DNA from: an uncultured Collinsella sp.
GTDB taxonomy: Bacteria > Actinomycetota > Coriobacteriia > Coriobacteriales > Coriobacteriaceae
Assembly (NCBI GenBank): GCA_958408685.1
Contig: CATYLC010000016.1
Coordinates: 1-48,578, forward strand
Reading direction: 5' to 3'
Length of the DNA: 48,578 nucleotides
This document shows positions 30,822 through 39,376 of this stretch, one piece after another. The stretch's first letter is position 1, and every line of letters begins with the position of its first letter. The notes under the pieces are model-generated. The model was given only the letters and a program-made list of their open reading frames with translations. It was not told the origin of the DNA and ran no database searches. Made by a program: the position numbers and the translations under genes.

Positions 30822-33335
30822 CTATAGATAGCGGCCGGTGATGCTTGCGGGGCAGGCCGCGATGTCGCTCGGCGTGCCGGCGCAGACGATTTGCCCGCCC
30901 GCATCGCCACCGCCCGGGCCCATGTCGATCACGTAATCGGCGTTACGGATAAGGTCGAGATCGTGTTCGATCACGATAACCGTGGCGCCCTTGGCGACGA
31001 GACCGTCAAACACGTTCAACAGTACCTGAACATCGAGCGGATGCAGGCCGATCGTGGGCTCGTCAAATACGAATACGGCATCATCCTGCACGCGGCCCAT
31101 CTCGCTCGCGAGCTTAAGGCGCTGTGCCTCACCGCCCGAAAGCGCCGGTGTGGGCTCGCCAAGCGTGAGATAACCCAGGCCCAGGTCGTGCAAGGTCTGC
31201 AAACGCGTCTGAACCTTCTTGAGTCCCAGTGTGGCGTCGATGGCCTCGTCCACACTCATGTCCATGAGCTGCGGCAACGTAAGCAAGCTCCCGTCCTTAC
31301 CCTCGCGATGGATATGCGAGGCGGCCTCGGCGTAGCGCGAACCACGGCATGCTGGGCAGATGATCTCGACGTCGGGCAAAAACTGCACGTCGAGCGATAT
31401 CGAGCCCGTACCGTCACACGTAGGGCAGCGCAGGGCGCCGGTGTTGTAGCTGAAGGCACCCGCCTTGTAGCCGGCCTCCTTGGCCTCGGGCGTACGGGCA
31501 AAGGCGCGGCGCAGCTCGTCATGGATGTCGGCATAAGTCGCTACCGTCGAGCGCACGTTGGCGCCGATGGGCGTGGCGTCAATCAGGTTGGCGCGGACAA
31601 TGCCTTCGGCATCGACCCAACGCACGTGTCTTGGCAGACGCTCGCCATCTGCCTGCGCCTTGAGTGCCGGAATGAGCGTCTCGAGCACCAACGTCGTCTT
31701 GCCCGAACCCGAAACGCCCGTTACCGCGACAAGGCGGCCGCGCGGGATATCGACTTCGAGCGGCTTGACGGTATGGATGGCATCGGTTGCCATGCGGATG
31801 TGGCCCTGATCGAACATTTCCTCGTCAGTCACCTGCGGACGCGAGCGCTTGGGCTCGGCGCGCAAAAACGGCGCGATACGGCTGCCCTGCGATTGCTCGA
31901 CCTCGTCTACCGTACCAGCGGCGATTACACTGCCGCCGCCTGCTCCGGCAACGGGGCCCATCTCGACCAGATAGTCGGCTTCCGCCAGTGCGCGCGTATC
32001 ATGGTCGACAACAACCACGGTGTTGCCGTCGCCCACCAGGTCGCGCATCACACCCACCAAGCCGTCGACATTGGCAGGATGCAAGCCGATCGAAGGCTCG
32101 TCCAGCACATAAAGCACGCCTGTCGATCGGTTACGCACCACGCGGGCGAGTTGCACGCGCTGGCGCTCACCCGTGGAGAGCGTGGCACCGGCGCGATCGA
32201 GTGAAAGGTAATCGAGACCCAGGTCGACCAGACGACGGGCCGCGCTCAAAAACGAATCGCAGATATCCGCTGCCATGGGCTGCATCTCAGTCGGCAAGGA
32301 TGCAGGCACCCCGCGCACCCACTCAATCGCCTCGCCTAGCGTCATGGCCGCAGCCTGCGCCAGATTGATACCGCGCACCTGAGGCAGGCGCGCAGCCTCG
32401 GAGAGACGCGTGCCGCCGCAATCGCGGCATGGCCCCTCGCGCAAAAAGCGCGCAACGCGTTTTAAGCCCTTATCGTCCTTAACCTTGGCGAGCGCATTCT
32501 CGACGGTATAGACGGCGTTGTAATAGGTAAAGTCGAGCGGCGTGGCGCCCTCGCCGTTCTTGGGAACGTAAAGAATGTGCTTCTTAACCGCGGGGCCGTG
32601 AAACACGATGTCGCGCTCTTGAGGCGTGAGCTGGTTAAACGGCACGTCGGTGCGCACGCCCATCTCGCCGGCTACCTGCTTCATCAGATCCCACATGAGC
32701 GTACCCCAGGGAAGCACCGCGCCTTCGTTGATGGTCTTTGACTCGTCGGGCACCAGGCTCGCCTCGTCCACCTCGCGCATGACACCAGTGCCGCCGCAGG
32801 TAGAGCACGCACCGCCGCTGTTAAAGGCAAGGTCCTCGGCACCCGGCGCGTAGAACTCGCGACCGCACGCAGGGCACGTGAGCGACAGGCCCGCAGCCAC
32901 GTTAAGGCTCGGCTCCACACGCGCCCCGCAATGCGGGCACACGTGATGGGCACAGCGGCTAAAGAGCAGACGCAGGCTATTGTTAAGCTCGGTCATGGTG
33001 CCAAAGGTCGAGCGCACGCCCGGTACGCTGGGGCGCTGATGCAATGCGAGCGCCGCCGGTACGTGCAATACCTCATCCACCTGAGCGTGCTCGGCCTGCG
33101 TCAGGCGACGTCGAGTATAAGTGCTGAGCGCTTCCAAGTAGCGACGCGAGCCCTCGGCATAAAGAACCCCCAGCGCCAGCGAACTCTTGCCCGAACCCGA
33201 CACGCCGGCAATGCCCACGAGCTTTCCCAGCGGAATATCGATATCGATGTCTTTGAGGTTATGGACGCGCGCGCCACGCACCTCGATAGCCTGCGGGCTC
33301 ATCTTCTGTTCCGTCACCTTTATCACCCTACTCAT
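30822..33335 (-). CDS. UvrA-like ABC ATPase (UvrA2 type)
   Basis: An 837-residue tandem ABC protein resembling excinuclease subunit A but about 100 residues shorter. Two Walker A loops (GVSGSGKSS at about 44, GVSGSGKTT), two signature motifs (LSTGERQRVQ, LSGGEAQRLK) and two Walker B motifs (LYVLDEPS, VFVFDEPT) are present, with Zn-binding Cys pairs CPHCG/CPACG, CSTCGG, CRDCGG, CPTCDG and CPACRG. The short form suits the UvrA2 class, proposed to protect against DNA-binding drugs rather than serve standard repair. The ATG at 33335 overlaps the upstream ATPase gene stop (ATGAGTAG), so translation is probably coupled; an ATG 11 codons later is the alternative start. Confidence 0.9.
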   Translation of the reverse strand: MSRVIKVTEQKMSPQAIEVRGARVHNLKDIDIDIPLGKLVGIAGVSGSGKSSLALGVLYAEGSRRYLEALSTYTRRRLTQAEHAQVDEVLHVPAALALHQRPSVPGVRSTFGTMTELNNSLRLLFSRCAHHVCPHCGARVEPSLNVAAGLSLTCPACGREFYAPGAEDLAFNSGGACSTCGGTGVMREVDEASLVPDESKTINEGAVLPWGTLMWDLMKQVAGEMGVRTDVPFNQLTPQERDIVFHGPAVKKHILYVPKNGEGATPLDFTYYNAVYTVENALAKVKDDKGLKRVARFLREGPCRDCGGTRLSEAARLPQVRGINLAQAAAMTLGEAIEWVRGVPASLPTEMQPMAADICDSFLSAARRLVDLGLDYLSLDRAGATLSTGERQRVQLARVVRNRSTGVLYVLDEPSIGLHPANVDGLVGVMRDLVGDGNTVVVVDHDTRALAEADYLVEMGPVAGAGGGSVIAAGTVDEVEQSQGSRIAPFLRAEPKRSRPQVTDEEMFDQGHIRMATDAIHTVKPLEVDIPRGRLVAVTGVSGSGKTTLVLETLIPALKAQADGERLPRHVRWVDAEGIVRANLIDATPIGANVRSTVATYADIHDELRRAFARTPEAKEAGYKAGAFSYNTGALRCPTCDGTGSISLDVQFLPDVEIICPACRGSRYAEAASHIHREGKDGSLLTLPQLMDMSVDEAIDATLGLKKVQTRLQTLHDLGLGYLTLGEPTPALSGGEAQRLKLASEMGRVQDDAVFVFDEPTIGLHPLDVQVLLNVFDGLVAKGATVIVIEHDLDLIRNADYVIDMGPGGGDAGGQIVCAGTPSDIAACPASITGRYL

Positions 33336-34446
33336 GCCATAAAACTCGATCGCGAATGTACGCGCCCAGCATGGGCACGGTAAACCGGACGAGGCCGTAT
33401 CCGGCAGCTTCGATGACGCGCTCGCGAATCAGGCTTGCGCGATATTTACTCGCCCAGCTCTGGGTACGCTCGCAGCGCTCAATGATATCCGCCATGCGCG
33501 TCGGTTTGCCCTCGTCAACCGCCATGGCCTCGATAAAGAGGCGCTGTGGACTGTGCAGCCCGTAATACAGAGGCGCGTCAACCGCTTCGTAGAACTCGGA
33601 GACGGCATCCGCATGGCCATCCTCGACATCGCGCCTTTCGATGACCTGCGAGCCACGCCGGACAGCAGAGCGCCACATGTAATATCCCACCAGCTGAACC
33701 ATGTAAGGATGTCCCATGCTCTTGCGCGCCGCAAGGTCCGCTGTCTCCGCGTCAACGTAAAGGCCAGCGTCTTTGACCGTCTGGATATATGAATCACGCA
33801 CCTTGGGCAAAGAGATAGCCCCCAGCGTACGCTGCTGGGCACGTCGCAAAAACGTCACGCTCGGCTCTTCGAGCAAGTCATCAACCATACTGGGCAAGCC
33901 GGCAAAAACCAGCGCAAGACCGCGCTGGTCGCTATCGGGCAAGCCCGTGGCATCTTGATCTCCGAGCACCTGCTGATAGAGAACGGCAAGAGCCGCCAGT
34001 TCCTCGATAGACGCCGATTGCGCTTCGTCAATCGCAAACAGTATGCCCTTGCCTGGACCGAGCCTCTTGAGGCGCTCGTTGACCAGCCCTCTCAACGTCT
34101 CGCCCTTTGCTCGCGCCGCCTCGACCGACATCCGGCCAAACGACGGACCGAGCTCCATTGACGTCACAACGGGTTTATTCGAGCGAAGCGCGTCGGCCAA
34201 GCGATCGCATAAGCCAAGCGAAGCGGAATCGGAGACAACCGCCCATCCGCGCTCATTGGCTAGACGTTGCAGCTCCCGCAGGAGAACTGTCTTGCCACAG
34301 CCGCGGTTTCCCGTAATGAGCATGAGCCTACCCGGCGCTCCGGCGCCGTTATCGAGTCCTTCCTCGAAATCTTCGATGACCGACTCGCGGCCGATGAGTA
34401 TCGGAGGCCGCTTGCCAGCCGTGGGCTTAAAGGGATTTGGATTCAT
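33328..34446 (-). CDS. AAA-type ATPase with C-terminal winged helix 2
   Basis: A 372-residue paralogue of the ATPase at 29681. NPNPFKPTAGKRPPILIGRE at the start, Walker A GNRGCGKTVLL (about 46-54), Walker B LFAIDEAQS (about 138), the SVTFLRRAQQRTLG segment and a C-terminal winged-helix-like region (about 310-372). It has the same layout as its partner, with about one third identity judged by eye. The ATG has GAGGAGG 6 bases upstream. Its stop overlaps the start of the UvrA-like gene, so these two form an operon. Three 10-bp direct repeats lie 35-64 bases upstream of the start, a candidate operator. The role is unknown; a link to the UvrA-like protein is suggested only by coupling. Confidence 0.86.
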   Translation of the reverse strand: MNPNPFKPTAGKRPPILIGRESVIEDFEEGLDNGAGAPGRLMLITGNRGCGKTVLLRELQRLANERGWAVVSDSASLGLCDRLADALRSNKPVVTSMELGPSFGRMSVEAARAKGETLRGLVNERLKRLGPGKGILFAIDEAQSASIEELAALAVLYQQVLGDQDATGLPDSDQRGLALVFAGLPSMVDDLLEEPSVTFLRRAQQRTLGAISLPKVRDSYIQTVKDAGLYVDAETADLAARKSMGHPYMVQLVGYYMWRSAVRRGSQVIERRDVEDGHADAVSEFYEAVDAPLYYGLHSPQRLFIEAMAVDEGKPTRMADIIERCERTQSWASKYRASLIRERVIEAAGYGLVRFTVPMLGAYIRDRVLWHE

Positions 34447-34480
34447 GTCGGCCTCCTCGGATTGGCAAACCCTGGTAATA

Positions 34481-34510
34481 GTTATACCAACTTATACCGA
34501 GTTATACCAA
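34481..34510 (-). promoter_or_regulatory. Triple 10-bp direct repeat upstream of ATPase 2
   Basis: GTTATACCAA, CTTATACCGA and GTTATACCAA follow each other without gaps. On the minus strand they read GGTATAA repeats with -10-like TATAAC boxes. The spacing of one helical turn suggests cooperative binding of a regulator at the promoter. Confidence 0.6.
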
Positions 34511-34518
34511 TAGCATTG

Positions 34519-34541
34519 GACAAAGGAGCTGTCCCTTTGTC
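34519..34541. repeat. GGGAC-core hairpin at the stop of the Tet(M)-like gene
   Basis: GACAAAGG and CCTTTGTC pair around AGCTGTC. The minus-strand TGA stop (34540-34542) is part of the arm. It probably terminates the Tet(M)-like gene. Confidence 0.65.
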
Positions 34542-36543
34542 ATATGTGGCCGAAAAACTCGGCGTCTGCTGCTCGCCAGGGGCGGAAGGTGGCGGGATCG
34601 ATCTTTACGTGCGCCGCGGCGGGCACGTCGTACCATTTGACCGTGTAACCGGCGCCGTGAGAGCAAAAGACCGAGTCGGGCGTGTTGGGCAAATCGGCCT
34701 CGGGCTCATAGGCGGCCGTCTCGATTACGCGCTCGGCATCATGGCAAGCCGCATAGCCGGCGAACTCTAGGTACAGATGCCCGCGACCGCTCGTGTAGGC
34801 GGCCACCTCCAGCGCGTAATCCTGCACCTCGGATGCCGGCACGCGACCCACAAGCTTTGCCCGATCGCCCGCCATCGTCGGCGGCTCGTACTCGGCACCC
34901 ATGCGCGTGGCATCCGAGAGCGCCCGGCCCACGCACTCCCCCGGCACCTCGAGCTCAAAGCGATACCACGGCTCCAACAGCACAGCCGCGCCGGCCTCGC
35001 GCGCCTGCATCAAACCCTGGCGAATCGCGCGATACGTGGCCTGGCGAAAATCGCCGCCCTCGGTGTGCTTGGCATGCGCGCGGCCGCCCGTGAGCGTAAT
35101 GCGAATATCGGTGATGGGCGAGCCGGTCAGCACGCCCAGGTGATCGCGCTCCATGGCGTTGGTGAGCGCCAGACGTTGCCAGTTAAGATCGAGCTGGTCG
35201 GTCGAGGCCACGGTACCAAACTGCACGCCCGAGCCCGCTGGCAACGGCTCCAGGCACAGATGCACCTCGGCATAGTGGCGCAGTGGCTCAAAGTGGCCCA
35301 CGCCCTCGACCGGCTGCGAAATAGTCTCCTTATAGAGAATGCCGCCGGGCTCAAACGCAATCGAAAGACCGAAGCGATCGGCCAGCACCCGCTGCACGAC
35401 CTCGAGCTGCACGGCGCCCATCAACTGCAGGTGAATCTGCTCGAGATGCGTATTCCAGCTTACGCCGAGCATGGGATCTTCGTCCGCCAGCTCAGTCAAC
35501 GCTTTGAACACCGCATGGACATCGTGTTCGCCCGGAAGCACCGTATAGGTGAGAACTGGCACAATGACGGGCGCATCGCACGCGGATTCCGCGCCCAAGG
35601 CGTCCCCTGGGCGAACGTGCGCAAGACCCGTCACGGCACAAATACCGCCAGCAGCAACTTCTTGGGCAAGCTCATACTTCTCGCCGTTATAGATGCGGAC
35701 CTGATCGACCTTCTGCTCCCATGCCTCGGCACCGGAACGTCCGTCAATCATCTGCTTGGCATGCAGCGTGCCGCCGGTTACTTTAACCCAAGCCAAGCGC
35801 TCGCCGCGATCCCCGCGGCTCACGCGGTAGACGCGCGCGGCAAACTCTGAGAGCCACGTCTGTTCGCGCATCAGCGCGCATATGCCATCCAGCAGCTCGT
35901 CCACACCTTGGTCCTTGAGCGCCGAGCCGGCAAAGCAGGGAAAGAGCTTGCGCTCGGCAACCATGCGCGACAGCGTTGCGACAGAAAGCTCGCCCGCTTC
36001 AAAAAACTCCTCGAGCGCCGCCTCGTCCAACGCAGCAGCGTCCTCCTGAACGGCGCCGCCCGCCAGCAGTTCGCTGGCATCCAGGCAGCCCTCGGAAAGA
36101 CGTTGCCTAAGTTGTGCCAGCAAAACATCGCGGCCGGGATTCTCCAAATCGATTTTGTTGATGAAGATGAACGTCGGGATGTCATAGCGCGCAAGCAGGC
36201 GCCACAGGGTTTCGGTGTGCCCTTGCACGCCGTCGTTGGCGCCCACAACCAAAATCGCGTAGTCGAGTGCGCGCAGCGTGCGCTCCGCCTCGGCAGAAAA
36301 ATCGACATGCCCCGGCGCATCCACGAGCATGACGTGGGTATCACCGTGGTCGAGCACGGCCTGCGACGAGAAGATCGTAATGCCGCGCTCGCGCTCGATC
36401 GCGTTAGTGTCCAGATGCGAATCGCCATCGTCCACGCGGCCGCGCTTGCGGATGCGACCCGCGTTGAACAGCATGGCCTCGGCCAACGTGGTCTTGCCGG
36501 CATCGACATGCGCCAAGATTCCAACGACCGCTTGCTTCGACAT
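34540..36543 (-). CDS. Tet(M)/EF-G-like translational GTPase
   Basis: A 667-residue GTPase with the layout of ribosomal protection proteins and EF-G. G1 AHVDAGKTT, G2 ERERGIT, G3 DAPGH and G4 NKIDL are intact, followed by EF-Tu-like domain II (about 240-340) and EF-G domains III-V. The C-terminal extension (SHGAGYTVKWYDVP) is typical of the Tet(M)-like 'translation factor GTPase' set. The length (Tet(M) about 640, EF-G about 700) and lack of a recognised Tet(M) domain-IV loop leave open whether it confers tetracycline resistance; many chromosomal relatives have no shown phenotype. The ATG at 36543 follows AGAGGAG by 4 bases. No attenuator peptide like that of tet(M) was seen upstream. Confidence 0.85.
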   Translation of the reverse strand: MSKQAVVGILAHVDAGKTTLAEAMLFNAGRIRKRGRVDDGDSHLDTNAIERERGITIFSSQAVLDHGDTHVMLVDAPGHVDFSAEAERTLRALDYAILVVGANDGVQGHTETLWRLLARYDIPTFIFINKIDLENPGRDVLLAQLRQRLSEGCLDASELLAGGAVQEDAAALDEAALEEFFEAGELSVATLSRMVAERKLFPCFAGSALKDQGVDELLDGICALMREQTWLSEFAARVYRVSRGDRGERLAWVKVTGGTLHAKQMIDGRSGAEAWEQKVDQVRIYNGEKYELAQEVAAGGICAVTGLAHVRPGDALGAESACDAPVIVPVLTYTVLPGEHDVHAVFKALTELADEDPMLGVSWNTHLEQIHLQLMGAVQLEVVQRVLADRFGLSIAFEPGGILYKETISQPVEGVGHFEPLRHYAEVHLCLEPLPAGSGVQFGTVASTDQLDLNWQRLALTNAMERDHLGVLTGSPITDIRITLTGGRAHAKHTEGGDFRQATYRAIRQGLMQAREAGAAVLLEPWYRFELEVPGECVGRALSDATRMGAEYEPPTMAGDRAKLVGRVPASEVQDYALEVAAYTSGRGHLYLEFAGYAACHDAERVIETAAYEPEADLPNTPDSVFCSHGAGYTVKWYDVPAAAHVKIDPATFRPWRAADAEFFGHI

Positions 36544-36730
36544 GGCTCTCCTCTTATTACGAGCCCATCGCACGCGGCAACGGGCGTTCACGCTCCACAC
36601 TGGATGATACAATTTACGAGCCGGCGGGCGAAGCGGGCCCTATCCCCCGACCGAGCTCATCGCTCCGCGTTGCCGCGCGGCGATTTTCGTAGGTTCGCGC
36701 CTTGCGAAAGCCGGCTTGCAAAACAGTGCA

Positions 36731-36770
36731 GCGAACGAAAATGGCCCCACCCGAGGCCATTTTCGTTCGC
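36731..36770. terminator. Perfect 16-bp hairpin
   Basis: GCGAACGAAAATGGCC and GGCCATTTTCGTTCGC flank CCACCCGA. It lies 28 bases past the GNAT gene stop on the minus strand, where ATTTTCGTT follows the GC-rich loop side. Likely the GNAT terminator. Confidence 0.75.
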
Positions 36771-36797
36771 GCGAATTGTTGATACGCGTCCCCGCTC

Positions 36798-37289
36798 TTA
36801 TGCCTCGCGCAGCCAGTCAAACGCAACACGCGGTGTGCCGTCCGACACATACACGATGCCGGCGCGCTCAAACCCCGCCTTGATGCTCGCCCCCTGCATG
36901 GGCAGGTTGTCCTGATGCGTGTCGATGCGCAGGTGATCGGCACGCTCCTTGGCAAAGGCAAACATCGCGGCCGCGATACCGTGCACGGTGCCGTCGGATG
37001 CCACACGGTGCAGCACGGCGTACGGAGTGTCGCTACGCCATTGACCGTCCTCAATTACGTCATAGCACTCGTCCGGCCCCGGTAAAAAGGCAAACGTCGC
37101 CACCACGCGGCCGTCGACTTCGCACACATAGCTGCCACCGGCAGCGATATCGGTAGCCAGCTGCTCGGCAGAAGGCGTGCCCTCGGGCCACTGCGTGGCG
37201 TTGCCATGCGCACGCATAAAGGCGCGGGCCGCGTCATAGATAGCCATGACGGCGGGAATGTCGGTATCGAGGGTTTTTCTGATCATCAC
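36798..37289 (-). CDS. GNAT-family N-acetyltransferase
   Basis: A 163-residue acetyltransferase of the GCN5-related fold. MIRKTLDTDIPAVMAIYDAARAFMRAHGN is the N-terminal strand-helix, VVATFAFLPGPDECY the central strands, and AVLHRVASDGTVHGIAAAMFAFA corresponds to the acetyl-CoA loop (the usual R/QxxGxG/A is loosely kept). DTHQDNLPMQGASIKAGFERAGIVYV is the C-terminal substrate strand-helix. The start is the GTG at 37289 (GAGG 7 bases upstream) or the ATG one codon later. It is divergent from the zinc-ribbon gene across a dyad. The acceptor is unknown. Confidence 0.86.
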   Translation of the reverse strand: MMIRKTLDTDIPAVMAIYDAARAFMRAHGNATQWPEGTPSAEQLATDIAAGGSYVCEVDGRVVATFAFLPGPDECYDVIEDGQWRSDTPYAVLHRVASDGTVHGIAAAMFAFAKERADHLRIDTHQDNLPMQGASIKAGFERAGIVYVSDGTPRVAFDWLREA

Positions 37290-37307
37290 GCGGCGACCTC
37301 ATGTTTA

Positions 37308-37339
37308 TTGGTATCACTTTGATTGAGCAATGATACCAA
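37308..37339. promoter_or_regulatory. Operator-like dyad between divergent GNAT and zinc-ribbon genes
   Basis: TTGGTATCA and TGATACCAA form a perfect 9-bp dyad with a 14-base centre, 19 bases from the GNAT start and 25 from the zinc-ribbon start. It resembles the ATACCAA repeats upstream of ATPase 2. Confidence 0.55.
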
Positions 37340-37363
37340 CGTTTAGGGAAGGGCGCGAAGCAG

Positions 37364-37660
37364 ATGGGAAGCAAAAAGCGAGCCGCCTGGTCAAAAGCCA
37401 AAAGCGAGTTTTTGGGCGCTGCCACGGGCGGCGATATGAGCGACCTGTTTGCGCGCGAGGACGAGCGCCGCGACGCCCTGGACGCCGAGCGCGATGAAGC
37501 CTGGCGCTACAAGTCGTGCGAGCGCAAAAACCGTTACGACACGCGCGCCGAGGCCGAGGCAGTTATGGCCGACTGCGAAAACCGCGGACGCCGCGGGCTG
37601 GCCTGCTACAAATGCGAATACTGCGGCGGCTGGCACCTGACGTCGCACCCTTGGAAATAA
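37364..37660 (+). CDS. Small zinc-ribbon protein
   Basis: A 98-residue, highly charged protein. The N-terminal half is basic and helical (MGSKKRAAWSKAKSEFLG). The C-terminal half has a probable zinc-binding cluster: Cys in YKSCERKN, Cys in MADCENRG, then CYKCEYCGGWHLTSHPWK. The C-x2-C-x2-C-x3-H pattern at the end resembles a short treble-clef or ribbon seen in several small bacterial and phage proteins. No function is known to me. The ATG has a weak AGGGAAGG upstream. It is monocistronic and divergent from the GNAT gene. Confidence 0.75.
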   Translation: MGSKKRAAWSKAKSEFLGAATGGDMSDLFAREDERRDALDAERDEAWRYKSCERKNRYDTRAEAEAVMADCENRGRRGLACYKCEYCGGWHLTSHPWK

Positions 37661-37708
37661 ACCCCGCATCGGCACGGCGCTGACGGAGCGCCAACCATCG
37701 CACGCAAG

Positions 37709-38413
37709 CTACGGGCGCGGCGGCACCAAAACATCGTAGCGAACGGCCTTGCCCGCAAGTTGATAGCTCGGCTTAACGCCGGCGAGCAACGGGCCCTTCA
37801 TCGGCCGTTTGATAACGACTTTGCGCGGATACACCGCAAGCGCTGCCTGGATCAGCGTCTCTTCGTCGGCGCACGGCTGCTCCAGATGATGCAAGAGCTG
37901 AAACTTCTTTTTGACCGCCGCGCTCTTGGTGCGTTCGGGAAACATGGGGTCCAGATACACCACGTCGGGAGCGGCGAGCTCGCCCTGCCCGATCAGCTCA
38001 GCTGTATGGTAAAGGCCGGCAATGCTGTCCTCGCCGGCATGTAAGCGCATACGCGCCACAGCTGTCGCAAGCGCCGGATCATCTGCCGCGCGATCCAGGG
38101 CATCCTGGAGCAGCGCCGCGATCACGCAATCCTGCTCGTACAGATCGACGGTAAAGCCCGCGGCCGCCAGCAGCAGCGAATCCTCGCCAAAGCCTGCCGT
38201 GGCATCAATCGCCCATGGTTGCTCGATGCCTTTTGTGCGCGCAGCCTTCACCAGTAGCTCTTGCTGCAAACGGCCCTGCTTGAGCCGCGGAAGCATGCGG
38301 CCAAAATCGGCACGCAGTTCCATCGAGCCGTCGGTGAGCGTGAGGCCCTCGGGCTTCCCGGTCAGCTCAAGCCCCGCGGCCCGAGCAACAGAAAAGGGAT
38401 CGACGACGCCCAT
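37709..38413 (-). CDS. rsmJ: RsmJ-type 16S rRNA guanine methyltransferase
   Basis: A 234-residue SAM-dependent methyltransferase of the RsmJ (YhiQ) family, which makes m2G1516 in 16S rRNA. DATAGFGEDSLLLAAAGF is SAM motif I, VDLYEQDCVIAALLQDAL follows, and VVYLDPMFPER carries the catalytic DPMFP motif that defines the family. VVIKRPMKGPLL is the next strand. The ATG at 38413 follows AAGGAG by 5 bases. No operon partner is visible; a small membrane protein gene lies upstream in the same direction. Confidence 0.86.
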   Translation of the reverse strand: MGVVDPFSVARAAGLELTGKPEGLTLTDGSMELRADFGRMLPRLKQGRLQQELLVKAARTKGIEQPWAIDATAGFGEDSLLLAAAGFTVDLYEQDCVIAALLQDALDRAADDPALATAVARMRLHAGEDSIAGLYHTAELIGQGELAAPDVVYLDPMFPERTKSAAVKKKFQLLHHLEQPCADEETLIQAALAVYPRKVVIKRPMKGPLLAGVKPSYQLAGKAVRYDVLVPPRP

Positions 38414-38476
38414 GGACACTCCTTAACAAACAAACGAATACGCGGGGCGCCGTTTATGTCAGCACCCAACCGTCCG

Positions 38477-38620
38477 CTATTGTCCCACATGCGACATGGC
38501 CCACAGCATCCCAATGCAAAGCATCGCCATCAATCCCGTGCACACGGCAGCGATCACGGAATCGCCCATGCGCCTTCCCAACGACCGCGGCTCACGCACT
38601 TGCCCTGCTCCGTACATCAT
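38477..38620 (-). CDS. Small single-pass membrane protein
   Basis: A 47-residue protein starting at either of two consecutive ATGs, with AAGGAGG 4 bases upstream of the first. The first 20 residues are polar and basic (MMYGAGQVREPRSLGRRMGD) and the rest is one hydrophobic segment (SVIAAVCTGLMAMLCIGMLWA). The excellent ribosome binding site and clean topology make it likely real. No function known to me. Confidence 0.65.
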   Translation of the reverse strand: MMYGAGQVREPRSLGRRMGDSVIAAVCTGLMAMLCIGMLWAMSHVGQ

Positions 38621-38848
38621 GACTCCTCCTTGAGACCAGCTCCTTGTTACGGCCTCATCATCGCAGCGCCGCACATGGGCTGCCATCGATTTGCCTTACA
38701 GCTGGCTTTCCTTTTTGAAAGGTTGGACCGTGCAGGCAAGAGACGCTTTCAGGCGCATGCATCGCCGCGTTGAACTACAATGTGCTTCACCATATGTGCA
38801 GCACATTGGGTGCGCCAAGTTGGCGTACTCGTATCGAAAGGACCAGCC

Positions 38849-39250
38849 ATGAGCTTCACTCGCAAGACTCTCAAAATCCTTGCTCTCATCTACTTTGTTT
38901 TGGGCATCGCCAGCCTCGTCACCGCCGGCGTCGGTATCGCCACGGGCGGCCTCGGTTCCACGTACGGTTCGTACGCCACGCTCGCAGCGGTCGTGCTTAT
39001 CGCCAAGGGTCTCGTCGACCTTGCCGCAGGCGTCGCCGGTATCAAGGGCGCCAACAAGCCTTCGCAGGTGGACGGCGCGTTTAAGCTCGGTATTGTTGCC
39101 GCGGTCGCCACGCTTGCCCAAGCGGTGCTCACGCTTCCCGCGTTTGGCGGCGATGCCATCAACTTTGGCGCCTTTGTCATCGTGGTGTACGACTTGTTCT
39201 TTGTTCAGCAGGCACACGCCGTTAAGGCCGAGAACAAGGACCGCCTGTAA
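38849..39250 (+). CDS. Four-segment membrane protein of unknown function
   Basis: A 133-residue protein with four predicted membrane segments: ILALIYFVLGIASLVTAGVGIA, YATLAAVVLIAKGLVDLAAGVAGI, LGIVAAVATLAQAVLTL and FGAFVIVVYDLFFVQQAHAV, with a short charged tail. Most of it is Ala/Val/Gly rich. The ATG at 38849 follows GAAAGGA by 6 bases. No family is recognised. A TACAAT -10-like box is about 70 bases upstream. A terminator follows at 39288. Confidence 0.75.
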   Translation: MSFTRKTLKILALIYFVLGIASLVTAGVGIATGGLGSTYGSYATLAAVVLIAKGLVDLAAGVAGIKGANKPSQVDGAFKLGIVAAVATLAQAVLTLPAFGGDAINFGAFVIVVYDLFFVQQAHAVKAENKDRL

Positions 39251-39287
39251 GCGCTCGCTTCTCATAACCTCTGCAACCAAGCAACTG

Positions 39288-39324
39288 AAAAGGGCCGATC
39301 GCGCAGCAACGTGGTCGGCCCTTT
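39288..39324 (+). terminator. Intrinsic terminator
   Basis: AAAGGGCCGA and TCGGCCCTTT form a 10-bp stem with a 16-base loop and TTTACGTTT after it. It ends the small membrane protein transcript. Confidence 0.8.
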
Positions 39325-39341
39325 ACGTTTGCCCAGATAAA

Positions 39342-39376
39342 ACCTACCAAAATAAACCTGTCCCTTTTTGGCAGGT
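39342..39376. repeat. GGGAC-core hairpin at the rlmA stop codon
   Basis: ACCTACCAAAA and TTTTGGCAGGT pair with one mismatch around TAAACCTGTCCCT. The minus-strand TGA stop of the methyltransferase gene (39376-39378) touches the arm, and the minus strand continues TTTT. Likely the terminator. Confidence 0.65.

Noticed and set aside
30891..32204. 437-codon frame opposite the UvrA-like gene
   Set aside because: Antisense shadow; no ribosome binding site or recognisable domain.
34540..36543. Calling the GTPase a confirmed tetracycline-resistance gene
   Set aside because: Family resemblance is clear, but class-defining loop residues could not be matched and there is no mobile context or leader peptide.
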